This document shows positions 1 to 7,834 of a stretch of DNA of 35,760 bases, one piece after another. The notes beneath the pieces were generated by a model. It was not told where the DNA came from and did not search any database. It saw only the letters and a list, made by a program, of their open reading frames with translations. Origin of the DNA: an uncultured Clostridia bacterium (lineage in GTDB: Bacteria > Bacillota > Clostridia > Monoglobales > Monoglobaceae); contig CANRNL010000020.1 in the NCBI GenBank assembly GCA_947631965.1, positions 1-35,760 of the forward strand. The letters run 5' to 3'. Each line of letters starts with the position of its first letter. Within the stretch, counting starts at the first letter, position 1. Both the position numbers and the translations under genes were made by a program.

Positions 1-96
1 CAGCAGTATAATATTGTTCGAATACAGAGTAACTATATAAGCTATCATGATAATACTGAAAAAGATTCTTATGAAGTTTTAGTGAAGAATTATTAA
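1..96 (+). CDS. 3' end of a probable DNA adenine methyltransferase (partial)
   Basis: An open frame runs in from the left edge and stops with TAA at 94-96, leaving 31 residues that end in EVLVKNY. Dam/D12-class N6-adenine methyltransferases often finish with a strand pattern followed by a tail such as E-V-[IL]-[VI]-x-N-Y, and this fragment fits. It lies 12 bp before an AlwI-type restriction endonuclease on the same strand, the expected place for the partner methylase that would protect the host. The identification rests on a short C-terminus plus context, so it is tentative. Most of the gene is outside the window. Confidence 0.5.
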   Translation, partial: QQYNIVRIQSNYISYHDNTEKDSYEVLVKNY

Positions 97-108
97 GGTG
101 GTGTAAGT

Positions 109-1680
109 ATGGCAGGAACACGGAATGCGGAATATAAACCGTTGTCATTTTCAACAACGATGAGAAATCCGAAAAGAATTGTTGACTTCTTGAACTGTAT
201 ATTGCCTTATGAGGGACAACTTTTAAGCAATAGCGTAATCAACCAAGTGGCAATTAATCTTATTGGAAGGAAATTATATTGCCCTGTTTATATTAACCGT
301 ACACCAAGATTAAAGGCCATATTGGACAGTGATGAATATTTTGATATATCTGACGTTCAAGAGATAATGGAAAACAGTCCACAAGACCATAAAGAAGCCG
401 GATTTGAAAAAGGTTGGCCGTCAAGGTTTGATACTTGGTATAAACTACCTATGGAGTTTGGCTTTATATATTATGAAATGGACAAACCCATTGAGATTTC
501 AACAACAGGACATATGCTGATTGACGCATTAAATGAAACACCTAAAAATGATGAAAAAATAAGGAATGTGTTTCTTAATGCTTTGATGAAGTATCAAACA
601 AATAATCCGTTTCGTAAAAATGCTAACGCAAATGCTCCGCTTCCGTTATTATTGCAAGTGATAAAATTGTTAAAAGATGATAATGATGAAAACGATGCTG
701 GAATATTCAGAAAGGAACTTTCGCTTTTAATATGTTGGCCGGATAATAATGCTGTATCGTTATATAATAAAATTAAAGAAATCCGAGGAACGTATGGATA
801 TAATTACGGTGATGAAATCATTTATGAGACCTGTTTGCAAATTCTAAATGCTACAGATGAGCAAAGAAATAGATTTAAAATGAATCAGATAACCGGCGAA
901 GCGGTTGATGAATTTATACGCAAAATGCGTATTACAGGTATAGTTTCTTTGCGTGGGAATGGTAGGTTTTTGGATTCCAACTCTTTTGAGTTGGATAAAA
1001 TTAACTACATAATAGAAAATTATTCTACTTATGACACATATACGGAAAAATATGATTATTTTAAGTATATGGGAGAAATTGATAGTCATATACTTACAGT
1101 TAAAGAGGTTGAAAAGGCTACAATTGATGATGTTAAAATTAAAACATTGAATCGATGGGCAAGTGATTACAGTAAAGAGGATATTATAAAAGAATTACAT
1201 ATAGTTTGTGGAAAAACAGAAAGCAGAAATGATATACTTAAAATTATTGACAAACCCACAAGATTGGAGTTCCTAACAAGTATAGCCTTAAAACAAAACT
1301 TTGAAGATTTGGAAGTGTATCCAAATTATCATGTTGATGACGAGGGATTGCCGACGTTTACTGCTTCGGGAGGGATGGCTGATATTGAGTGTTTTGATAC
1401 GAATTGTAACTCTCTTGTAGAAGTTACACTTATGTGTTCAAGAAATCAAGCAACAAATGAAGTTCCGGCAATAACGCGGCATTTGCAAGAGGCGATTAGC
1501 AAATATTCAGATAAAATTGTATTTACTATGCTTGTAGCACCGTCAATTCATGCTGATACAGTATATATGACTGAATTTTCAAAAAGTCATTACCATGTAG
1601 ATATTTTGCCGCTAACTATTATTGAATTTATAGACCAAATTGTCGCTAAAGAGCATATAGAAGAAATGCTTGTAAATTAA
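109..1680 (+). CDS. AlwI-family type II restriction endonuclease
   Basis: A 523-residue protein that resembles the AlwI restriction endonuclease family along its length. The N-terminus has the family-like stretch PLSFSTTMRNPKRI, followed by WYKLPMEFGFIYYE and IEISTTGHMLID. Near residues 415-445 the pattern G-G-M-A-D-I-E-C-F, then L-V-E-V-T-L, looks like a PD-(D/E)xK nuclease core with D and ExT in place. AlwI itself cuts near GGATC; the specificity of this homologue is inferred only. The ATG at 109 has an AAGGTGG ribosome site at 95-101. It probably forms a restriction-modification pair with the partial gene just upstream. Base composition is much more AT-rich than the glycan genes further right, consistent with horizontal gain. 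Confidence 0.85.
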   Translation: MAGTRNAEYKPLSFSTTMRNPKRIVDFLNCILPYEGQLLSNSVINQVAINLIGRKLYCPVYINRTPRLKAILDSDEYFDISDVQEIMENSPQDHKEAGFEKGWPSRFDTWYKLPMEFGFIYYEMDKPIEISTTGHMLIDALNETPKNDEKIRNVFLNALMKYQTNNPFRKNANANAPLPLLLQVIKLLKDDNDENDAGIFRKELSLLICWPDNNAVSLYNKIKEIRGTYGYNYGDEIIYETCLQILNATDEQRNRFKMNQITGEAVDEFIRKMRITGIVSLRGNGRFLDSNSFELDKINYIIENYSTYDTYTEKYDYFKYMGEIDSHILTVKEVEKATIDDVKIKTLNRWASDYSKEDIIKELHIVCGKTESRNDILKIIDKPTRLEFLTSIALKQNFEDLEVYPNYHVDDEGLPTFTASGGMADIECFDTNCNSLVEVTLMCSRNQATNEVPAITRHLQEAISKYSDKIVFTMLVAPSIHADTVYMTEFSKSHYHVDILPLTIIEFIDQIVAKEHIEEMLVN

Positions 1681-1755
1681 TGCGATTTCTAAAAATGAAA
1701 ATACAGCCTTTGAGCACTGTGGCGGAGTTTGATATTTAAATTTAACGCAAAATGC

Positions 1756-1791
1756 AAAACGGAGTAAGGTTTTCGCCTTTCTCCGTTTTTA
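1756..1791. terminator. Bidirectional intrinsic terminator
   Basis: An A-run and ACGGAG, a mismatch, then AAGG pair with CCTT, a mismatch and CTCCGT followed by a T-run. The hairpin reads as a terminator on both strands. It sits between the 3' end of the endonuclease gene (+) and the 3' end of the superoxide dismutase gene (-), so it can serve both. Confidence 0.75.
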
Positions 1792-1798
1792 TTTAGCT

Positions 1799-2260
1799 TT
1801 AAAATGCTTTTTGTATTTTTCCGCACGCTATTTTCGTGCCCGAATTGCCCGACGGCTGCGTCATAAAATCGTCGGGCATCGAATGTATTATCACGACTTT
1901 GCCTATTATGTCGCATACCGAAAATCTGTCGGTAAGCACCTGCATATATGCGTAGCCGTTGTTTGAAAAAAGGGGCGGCAAATCCCCCGCGTGGTAAGGA
2001 TGTTCCTCATAGTCGGGATTAAAATGCGATCCCGCGCTTGCGAACTCGTCGTCCGCGTTCCCTGAGCAGCTTTTGCCCTCGTGAATATGGAAGCCGCATA
2101 CTCCGAATTCGCTCGGAGCACGGACGGGCAGATTGTGAATTTGCGCGGTGACGATAACTCCCGCCGGAGTTTGCCTGAAAAACACTTTTCCGTAAATGTG
2201 CGGATTTTGTCTGCCTCCGTAAATTTTCGCCGTTGCTTCACATCGTTTCAACAATAACAC
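1799..2260 (-). CDS. sodC: Cu/Zn superoxide dismutase-like protein
   Basis: A 153-residue Cu/Zn SOD-fold protein that would convert superoxide to oxygen and peroxide. All expected metal ligands are visible: H58 and H60 in GFHIHEG, bridging H79 in GSHFNP, H87, H90 and D93 in the short zinc loop EHPYHAGDL, and H126 in IIHSMPDD. C65 and C146 can form the conserved disulfide. The usual active-site Arg before ACG is Lys (K143), so activity may differ. No signal peptide is seen, unlike many periplasmic or lipoprotein SodC enzymes. The GTG at 2260 is only 1 nt from the purine-rich AGGGAGAGG site (2262-2270); in-frame TTG codons at 2254 or 2251 are better spaced and may be the true start. Single gene with its own promoter and terminator. 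Confidence 0.85.
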   Translation of the reverse strand: MLLLKRCEATAKIYGGRQNPHIYGKVFFRQTPAGVIVTAQIHNLPVRAPSEFGVCGFHIHEGKSCSGNADDEFASAGSHFNPDYEEHPYHAGDLPPLFSNNGYAYMQVLTDRFSVCDIIGKVVIIHSMPDDFMTQPSGNSGTKIACGKIQKAF

Positions 2261-2291
2261 ACCTCTCCCTATAATTTTAAATTCTTAATAC

Positions 2292-2319
2292 ATAATATGA
2301 GAATTTAAAAAATGCGCAA
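2292..2319 (-). promoter_or_regulatory. Candidate sigma-A promoter of the SOD gene
   Basis: Read on the minus strand: TTGCGC (2319-2314), a 16-bp spacer, then TATTAT (2297-2292). It lies about 30-60 bp upstream of the SOD start and ahead of its ribosome site. The match is good but was made by eye. Confidence 0.45.
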
Positions 2320-2383
2320 CCGCTTTAAAAGACATCGGGATTGCGCTCGCCGCCGATAATATTTTTAATATCGGCAATAATTG

Positions 2384-2412
2384 TTGTAATTTGCAAAAAT
2401 TAGTGCTATACT
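2384..2412 (+). promoter_or_regulatory. Candidate sigma-A promoter of the acyltransferase pair
   Basis: TTGTAA at 2384-2389, a 17-bp spacer, and TATACT at 2407-2412. The predicted transcript would begin near 2419, about 30 nt before the ATG at 2450, which has its own GGAG site near 2438. It is divergent from the SOD promoter. Confidence 0.6.
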
Positions 2413-2449
2413 GTTTCGGTAATGATTTTTTGTATGCGGAGAAAAAGAA

Positions 2450-3484
2450 ATGAGTATTGGTGAAATCGGGCAAAATCGGATTGAGGTCTCGCCTCGCAAG
2501 GCGGAAATAACTTTGCTGAACGCGGTATTTTGTATCGCGATAATTTTTGTGCATCTGTTGTCCGAGCCGGTCAGCGAGCTTTCGCGGGGAGTGCTCGGCG
2601 GCGCGGTTTTTGCTGTCCAAAGAATTCTGATTTGCGCGCTCTACGGATTTATATTTTTGTCCGCCGAAAAGCTCGCGCTCGGCGCGTACAAAAGAAAGTC
2701 GGTGCGCGAATTTTTCAGGGGCAGAGTAATAAAGATAATACTTCCGTACTTGGTCGCGGTTTTGGTGTATTACGCGGTGTATTTAAAGATACAGGCGCAG
2801 CCGCCGAGGCTCGGAGAGCTTGCGGTGTTTATGCTGACGGGAAATGTCGCCGCGCACCTCTACTTTGTGCCGGTGATAGTGCAGTTTTATATTTTAACGC
2901 CCCTGATAGACAAAATTTTTGAGAAGTTCGGCGCGGTGTGCGTTATAATTTCCGCGCTTATCCTGAATTTAATTGGCGCGGTGTTTTTGAGCGGATTGAA
3001 TTTTTACAGCAGTCTGTTTATCAAATATCTGCTTTGCTACATTTTGGGATACTACGCGGGCAGAAGCTATGATAAGTTTATTGATTTTATAAAAAGACAT
3101 AAAGGCGCACTATGCGCGGCATATTTGCTCGCGCTGTGCGCGGAGGTTTGGTCGGCGCACGCGGCTCAGTCGGGCGGCGTTCCCCTGTCGATACAACAGA
3201 CGATAACAACTCTCTATATGCCGATTGCGGTGACGTTTTGGTATATGATTTTTATGAGGTTTGCCGACAGATGCGGCGCGATAACAAACGCAGTGAGCGG
3301 AAGCTCGTATCACATTTACCTGTGGCACATTCTCTTTATAACATTTTCGAATTTTCTGCTTGACAAAATCGCCCTCGGCGGCATAGGAGCGCGCTTTGTG
3401 ATAAGATGCGCGGTAACCTTGCTCCTTTGCGCGTGCATACCCGCGGCGCTGTCGCTTGGGGCAAGACTTAAAAGAAAGGTATAG
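2450..3484 (+). CDS. Acyltransferase-3 family membrane protein
   Basis: A 344-residue polytopic membrane protein with about ten hydrophobic segments. It matches the layout of acyltransferase family 3 (OafA/NodX-like), which moves acyl groups onto extracytoplasmic sugars or envelope polymers. Visible family features are a His in the first membrane helix (IIFVHLL), a basic loop ahead of R-V-I-K-I-I-L-P-Y, the segment HLYFVPVIVQFYILTP, and a late HIYLWHILF segment. The ATG at 2450 follows a GGAG site and a promoter. It precedes a second member of the same broad family by 10 bp, so the two are probably co-transcribed. The acyl group and acceptor cannot be told from sequence. Confidence 0.75.
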   Translation: MSIGEIGQNRIEVSPRKAEITLLNAVFCIAIIFVHLLSEPVSELSRGVLGGAVFAVQRILICALYGFIFLSAEKLALGAYKRKSVREFFRGRVIKIILPYLVAVLVYYAVYLKIQAQPPRLGELAVFMLTGNVAAHLYFVPVIVQFYILTPLIDKIFEKFGAVCVIISALILNLIGAVFLSGLNFYSSLFIKYLLCYILGYYAGRSYDKFIDFIKRHKGALCAAYLLALCAEVWSAHAAQSGGVPLSIQQTITTLYMPIAVTFWYMIFMRFADRCGAITNAVSGSSYHIYLWHILFITFSNFLLDKIALGGIGARFVIRCAVTLLLCACIPAALSLGARLKRKV

Positions 3485-3494
3485 GTGACACAAA

Positions 3495-4544
3495 ATGTCT
3501 GAAAAAAGTAAATTCTGCTTTGCGGATATAAGCCGCCACCGCGCGCTCATAATGGGCTTCGCGGCGCTTTGGATATATTATTTCCATATATGTCCGGTGG
3601 GAATTTTCAGCTTCTTCCCGCTCGACAAGATTGAATGGTACATACATCAGGAAGGCTTTTGCGGAGTGGATATATTCCTGCTGCTTTCGAGCTTCGGGCT
3701 TTATTACTCACTGTCCAAAAAGCCCGTGAATAACGCCAAAAGCTATGCGGGTTACTTAAAGAGCCGATTTGTCAGAATATTCTGCGTTTTGATACCCATA
3801 ACGCTTGTCATAGGTTTTGTTGACAACTGGACGCTCCGCGAGTTTTGCCTTAAAGTCACGGGTATAGATATGCTCGCCCGCGATATGTATTCGTATCTGT
3901 GGTTTGTGCCCTGCATACTCATTTTCTATATACTCTCACCGTTTTATTTTGCTGTTTTTAAGCGGTTCAAAAAGAAATTCGCGTTTACGCTCGGAGCGGT
4001 GGTTATAGCCGTCTCCCTTGCTTTTGCGCTGAAAAATGTCATAAGATACGACTTGTACGCAATAGTCACAAGAGTGTCGGTTTTCCTGCTCGGCTTTTAT
4101 TTCGGGCATTGTTCGTACCATGACGTTAAAATCACGGCGAAGCATTGGATAATCGCGCTCGTTTCGCTGACGGTGGGCGTTACATACAGCTATCTGCTGT
4201 GTTCGTATACGGTTGAGGCGATAATTCCCGCCAACAACGCGCTTGTAAATCTGCTTATCGCGCCGCCCGTTGTGCTTATACTTTCAAAGCTGTTCGGTTT
4301 TGTGTGCGAGTATAAAGCGCTTAATCCCGTAAAGGCGTTTTTCGCCTTCTTCGGTGCGATGAGCTTTGAATTTTACTGTACCCAGGAGTGGATGTGGGAG
4401 AAGGTCGGCGCGCTCAGTCTGGACGTTTCAAGACCCCGCCTTGCCGCGCAGGTAACCTGCTTTGCGGGCGTGGTGCTGTTTTCGTATGCCGCGCACCTTT
4501 TCAGCAAGCTGTTCTTAAAGCGCAAAACTCAGTCGAGCAAGTAG
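3495..4544 (+). CDS. Acyltransferase-3 family membrane protein (second copy)
   Basis: A 349-residue polytopic membrane protein of the acyltransferase-3 type. It shows YYFHICPVG in the first helix, GFCGVDIFLLLSSFGLYYSL, a basic SYAGYLKSRFVRIF segment, LWFVPCILIFYILSP and a late FEFYCTQEW segment. It is diverged from the preceding gene, so this is not a recent duplication. It starts 10 bp after its neighbour and is likely translated from the same message. Its last 16 bases overlap the 3' end of the convergent spoIIP gene, with no room for a separate terminator. Role inferred: O-acylation of an envelope glycan. Confidence 0.75.
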   Translation: MSEKSKFCFADISRHRALIMGFAALWIYYFHICPVGIFSFFPLDKIEWYIHQEGFCGVDIFLLLSSFGLYYSLSKKPVNNAKSYAGYLKSRFVRIFCVLIPITLVIGFVDNWTLREFCLKVTGIDMLARDMYSYLWFVPCILIFYILSPFYFAVFKRFKKKFAFTLGAVVIAVSLAFALKNVIRYDLYAIVTRVSVFLLGFYFGHCSYHDVKITAKHWIIALVSLTVGVTYSYLLCSYTVEAIIPANNALVNLLIAPPVVLILSKLFGFVCEYKALNPVKAFFAFFGAMSFEFYCTQEWMWEKVGALSLDVSRPRLAAQVTCFAGVVLFSYAAHLFSKLFLKRKTQSSK

Positions 4545-5713
4545 TCCGCTATGACGTCCGCGCCGAGCGACGCTCCGCGTATTGCCTCCTCAAGCGAATT
4601 TCCGCTCGTTCCGACCTCGATTATAAGACTGCCCGACGTCATATGCTGGTTGAACCTCTCTTTTCTCAGGTTTACATAACGCATAAGAGTGGGGTATTTT
4701 TCGGAAATTTTATTTTGAAGCTGTATTGCGAAGGTGAGATTGTTTCCCCAGTCGGGGTGGTACAGTCCGCCTTCGTTTGTTCCCACGACAAACATAAGCT
4801 GCGCGCAGCGTTCTCCGTTTATTTCGGTGACCGCAGCGGCTTTTGTTTCGTCGCTGTAAACTATCGCGTCGCGGTGAATGTCCAGCACCACTTTTATGGA
4901 CGGATTTTCACTTATTATGCTCTCTATGGATTGGAGAGAGGAGGCGTAGGAACCGTTGTACGACGGATAGTCGTGTAGCGTGCGGTCGTGTATGGTTTTA
5001 ATTCCCCTTTTTTCAAAAATTTCGGTGACGGCGTCGCCGACCGCGACCACGTTTTTGCTCGTGTCGGTGTTTCGGTCGCCGGTGTTTATGTCATATGAGT
5101 CCGCGCCGTCGGGAGAGTAGCTCTCGGTGGAGTGGGTGTGAACTATTAAAATCTGCGCTCCGTCCGAGCTTAAATTCACCGGACGGGGCGCGTTCAGCTT
5201 TTCGTCTATGTTTACGCTGAAGCTCGTTTGATTGCCGAGCAGTATTTTTGACGTGCTGCCGCCGAGCTTAGTCTTTTGCCCAAGGTCGAGCCTTGATATG
5301 GGTCTGAGATTTTCGGGGAGCGGTTCGGGAGGCTGTGTGGGCAGGTTTGCCGCTTCATTGCTCTTTTTCTTGGAGTAGGCGGCAACGGCGGAGTCGCTGC
5401 TGCTCATCGATGCGACCGCGCTCCCGTTTACCTCCGCCACAACAGGCATCTGTTCCGCGAAAACCGTTCTTAAATCTCTTACGTCAAAGGTGACAAAGGT
5501 ATTTAAAACTTCATACGAGATATGCTTCAAAGAGGCAAAAAAGCCGCTGTCGCCCTGCGGCTCGTCCACGGGATAGGATGCGGGAAACGCAAAAGACAGC
5601 TTTATAAATACCGCTGTCAGGGCGGCCAGTGTTATTATGAGTACAAACAGCCAAAACTTTTTAATCAGACTTTTTCCGTCAATTATAATTGTGCGATAGC
5701 CTTTTTTCGCCAA
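4529..5713 (-). CDS. spoIIP: Stage II sporulation protein P (SpoIIP)
   Basis: A 394-residue protein with a short cytoplasmic N-terminus, one membrane segment (about residues 17-40) and an external C-terminal amidase domain. The catalytic region shows IVHTHSTESY, DIHRDAI and LIIEVGTSGN, the zinc-binding and catalytic motifs of SpoIIP. In spore formers SpoIIP is an N-acetylmuramoyl-L-alanine amidase and endopeptidase that works with SpoIID and SpoIIM to thin septal peptidoglycan during engulfment. The start is a TTG at 5713 with an AGGTG site about 7 nt upstream. In many Clostridia spoIIP lies beside gpr; here it stands alone, divergent from a DNA-repair gene and convergent with an acyltransferase gene. 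It implies that the host can sporulate. Confidence 0.93.
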   Translation of the reverse strand: MAKKGYRTIIIDGKSLIKKFWLFVLIITLAALTAVFIKLSFAFPASYPVDEPQGDSGFFASLKHISYEVLNTFVTFDVRDLRTVFAEQMPVVAEVNGSAVASMSSSDSAVAAYSKKKSNEAANLPTQPPEPLPENLRPISRLDLGQKTKLGGSTSKILLGNQTSFSVNIDEKLNAPRPVNLSSDGAQILIVHTHSTESYSPDGADSYDINTGDRNTDTSKNVVAVGDAVTEIFEKRGIKTIHDRTLHDYPSYNGSYASSLQSIESIISENPSIKVVLDIHRDAIVYSDETKAAAVTEINGERCAQLMFVVGTNEGGLYHPDWGNNLTFAIQLQNKISEKYPTLMRYVNLRKERFNQHMTSGSLIIEVGTSGNSLEEAIRGASLGADVIADYLLD

Positions 5714-5807
5714 CTTTTATCACCTCGTATGTTTAATCGGGTTCGTCCTTAATTTAGGTATATTTGAGGTATGGAAAATTTATTACTTAAAGATAGACCG
5801 AAGGCAC

Positions 5808-5836
5808 TTGCAATATTTTGTAAAAGTTTGTATAAT
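5808..5836 (+). promoter_or_regulatory. Strong candidate sigma-A promoter, very close to the start codon
   Basis: TTGCAA at 5808-5813, a 17-bp spacer, and TATAAT at 5831-5836. The predicted transcript start is near 5843, only about 5-8 nt before the GTG (5848) or ATG (5851) start of the next gene. This would give an almost leaderless mRNA. Confidence 0.7.
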
Positions 5837-5847
5837 GGTATAAAAGG

Positions 5848-6831
5848 GTGATGCGTATTTATTATACATACATATTAAAATGTGCCGACGGAACGCTCTA
5901 TTGCGGGTACGCGGCGGATATAAGAGCCAGAGTTGAAAAGCATAACCGCGGTGAGGGGGCGAAGTACACCCGTTCCCGTCTGCCCGCCGAGCTTTTTTAT
6001 TGCGAAGAATTTGAAAGCAAGTCGGAAGCTATGAAGCGCGAGTGCGAGATAAAGCGGCTGACCCGTTCCGAAAAGCTCGATATGGTTGCGGAAAATCCTT
6101 CGTTCCGAAGCGCGGATTTTATTCTCGACAAATGGAACGAGCGTGAGTACGCAAGACTTATCGGTCATCTTTACACAATGGCGGATAAAAAATACCGTGA
6201 TTTTAACTCGGCGCTTATTCCTAAAAAAGAAAAGAGCGGTATGATAGGAATACGAATACCGGAGCTTCGCAAGCTGGCAAAGGAAATCGCAAACGGAAAC
6301 GCCGAGGAGTATATATCGCTGAAAAAAGGCAAAATCCAAGAGGAAATAATGCTGGAGGGCTTTGTTATAGGGTATATGAAGCTTGATTATCCGCGTCTTT
6401 CGGAGTATGTCAGGTATTTTGCCGACAAGGTGGATAACTGGGCTGTTTCGGACTGCACCTCGGCTTCCATGAAACGGATAAAAATGTATCGCGAAGAGTT
6501 TATTTGCGATATTGAGTATCTTATTTCCTCCGAAAATCCGTGGCACATAAGATACGGTATACTGTTTCTGATGCAGTATTATTTGGATGATGAACACATC
6601 GATTATGTTTTGAAAACATTGGAGGGTATAGACAGCGGGCATTACTATGTGCAAATGGCGCAGGCGTGGTGCCTTGCGACGGCGTTGGCGAAGTTTGGAG
6701 AAAAGACGCTCGGCGCTTTGGAAAGACGGAACTTCGGCGCGGAGGTTTTGAATATGTTCATACGCAAGGCGAGGGACTCCGCAAGAGTGCCGAAAGAATA
6801 CAAGGAATTGATTTTAAAGTTCAGAGGTTAG
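5848..6831 (+). CDS. GIY-YIG nuclease domain fused to an AlkD-like DNA glycosylase
   Basis: A 327-residue two-domain protein. Residues 3 to about 85 form a compact GIY-YIG domain of the UPF0213/YhbQ type, with YYTYILKCADGTLYCGY, a KYTRSRLP segment and E-A-M-K-R-E-C-E-I-K. Residues about 90-327 match DNA alkylation repair (AlkD-type HEAT-like) enzymes that remove N3- and N7-alkylated purines. The AlkD active-site set appears conserved in spacing: W198, D202, R235 and W274 correspond to AlkD W109, D113, R148 and W187. The two domains are normally separate proteins; here the frame is continuous with no sign of a frameshift. The start could be GTG 5848 or ATG 5851; either keeps the nuclease domain whole. 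It is followed after 3 bp by a membrane protein gene. Confidence 0.85.
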   Translation: MMRIYYTYILKCADGTLYCGYAADIRARVEKHNRGEGAKYTRSRLPAELFYCEEFESKSEAMKRECEIKRLTRSEKLDMVAENPSFRSADFILDKWNEREYARLIGHLYTMADKKYRDFNSALIPKKEKSGMIGIRIPELRKLAKEIANGNAEEYISLKKGKIQEEIMLEGFVIGYMKLDYPRLSEYVRYFADKVDNWAVSDCTSASMKRIKMYREEFICDIEYLISSENPWHIRYGILFLMQYYLDDEHIDYVLKTLEGIDSGHYYVQMAQAWCLATALAKFGEKTLGALERRNFGAEVLNMFIRKARDSARVPKEYKELILKFRG

Positions 6832-6834
6832 CTT

Positions 6835-7641
6835 ATGGCAAAGCGAAAATTTAAAAAGAAGAGAAAAGTATGGGTATGGATAATTTACATAGTTTTGCGT
6901 GTACTGGTCGTTGCGACTATGATAGCGCAGATATTTAACAGGAATTACTATGCCGTTTTTCAGTGCTGTCTTACGCTGGTGCTGTTTATGATACCCACGA
7001 TTGCGGAGCATCAGCTAAACGTAAGCCTGCCGACCACGCTTGAAGTTATAATCATCCTTTTCATTTTTTCGGCTGAAATTCTTGGAGAAATACAGTCGTT
7101 TTATACGATTTTTGAGCAATGGGATACGATGCTCCATATTATAAACGGCTTTATAATGGCGGCTATCGGTTTTGCGATGATTGATATTTTGAATCAGAAC
7201 CCGCACATACATTTTAGTATGTCGCCGGTATTTGTGGCGTTTGTGGCGTTTTGCTTTTCTATGACCATTGGCGCTCTGTGGGAATTTTTTGAGTTCTCGA
7301 TGGACTTTTTCACGCTCAGCGATATGCAAAAGGACGTGGTGTATCACGCCATTTCGTCGGTCAGGCTGAACGAAAGCGGTCTTAATTCGCCGGTTCGTAT
7401 AACCGATATAAGCAAAACCATAGTGTACGGGCTGCGGAACGGAGTGCCTGCCGAAACCGTTATAGAAGGCGGCTATCTCGACATAGGCGTTTACGACACG
7501 ATAAAGGATATGTTTGTGAACTGTCTGGGGGCAATAATTTTTTCGGTTATAGGAGCCTTTTATACAACGGGCAGAGCGAAAAACGTCGCCGAGAAGTTCA
7601 TCCCCAGGCTCAGAGAAAAAAGGGAACAGGAAGAGGAATAA
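6835..7641 (+). CDS. YjdF/DUF2238-like membrane protein
   Basis: A 268-residue protein with about six hydrophobic segments. The conserved pattern E-I-L-G-E-I-Q, then W-D-T-M-L-H-I-I-N-G-F, then G-A-L-W-E-F-F-E-F-S-M-D resembles the uncharacterised YjdF/DUF2238 membrane family. A soluble insert of about 70 residues precedes the last helix. Function is unknown; the W-D-x-x-L-H and W-E-F-x-E charges buried in membrane segments suggest a binding or catalytic site. It starts 3 bp after the repair fusion gene and ends just before a strong terminator, so the two form a small operon. Confidence 0.65.
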   Translation: MAKRKFKKKRKVWVWIIYIVLRVLVVATMIAQIFNRNYYAVFQCCLTLVLFMIPTIAEHQLNVSLPTTLEVIIILFIFSAEILGEIQSFYTIFEQWDTMLHIINGFIMAAIGFAMIDILNQNPHIHFSMSPVFVAFVAFCFSMTIGALWEFFEFSMDFFTLSDMQKDVVYHAISSVRLNESGLNSPVRITDISKTIVYGLRNGVPAETVIEGGYLDIGVYDTIKDMFVNCLGAIIFSVIGAFYTTGRAKNVAEKFIPRLREKREQEEE

Positions 7642-7666
7642 AACCGAAGCGCACAATAAAGCATAA

Positions 7667-7695
7667 AGTCCTAACGATGACGTTAGGGCTTTTTC
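7667..7695 (+). terminator. Intrinsic terminator closing the repair/membrane operon
   Basis: A 10-bp stem (AGTCCTAACG at 7667-7676 with CGTTAGGGCT at 7681-7690, one G-T pair), a 4-nt loop and a following T-run. It separates the left housekeeping part from the glycan locus. Confidence 0.9.
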
Positions 7696-7739
7696 TATGT
7701 GGAAATTGCTTTAAAAACAAGGCATTACATTAAAAAGTA

Positions 7740-7769
7740 TAGACAGGTATTGCCCATTTGAAATATAAC
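7740..7769 (+). promoter_or_regulatory. Possible promoter of the GH31 gene
   Basis: TAGACA at 7740-7745, an 18-bp spacer, and TATAAC at 7764-7769, each one base off consensus. The region is AT-rich and has other weak matches, so this is a tentative choice. The GH31 ATG at 7835 has a GGGAGG ribosome site. Confidence 0.35.
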
Positions 7770-7834
7770 TAAAATAGGATATCGGCAGTTTAAAAAATCA
7801 ATAATTAAAAAATAAATGTAGGGAGGCGAAAAAT

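Noticed and set aside
5714-5800. Sigma-E or sigma-F promoter for spoIIP
   Set aside because: CATAC-type -10 matches exist on the minus strand (for example CATACCT), but no -35 with proper spacing was found by eye.
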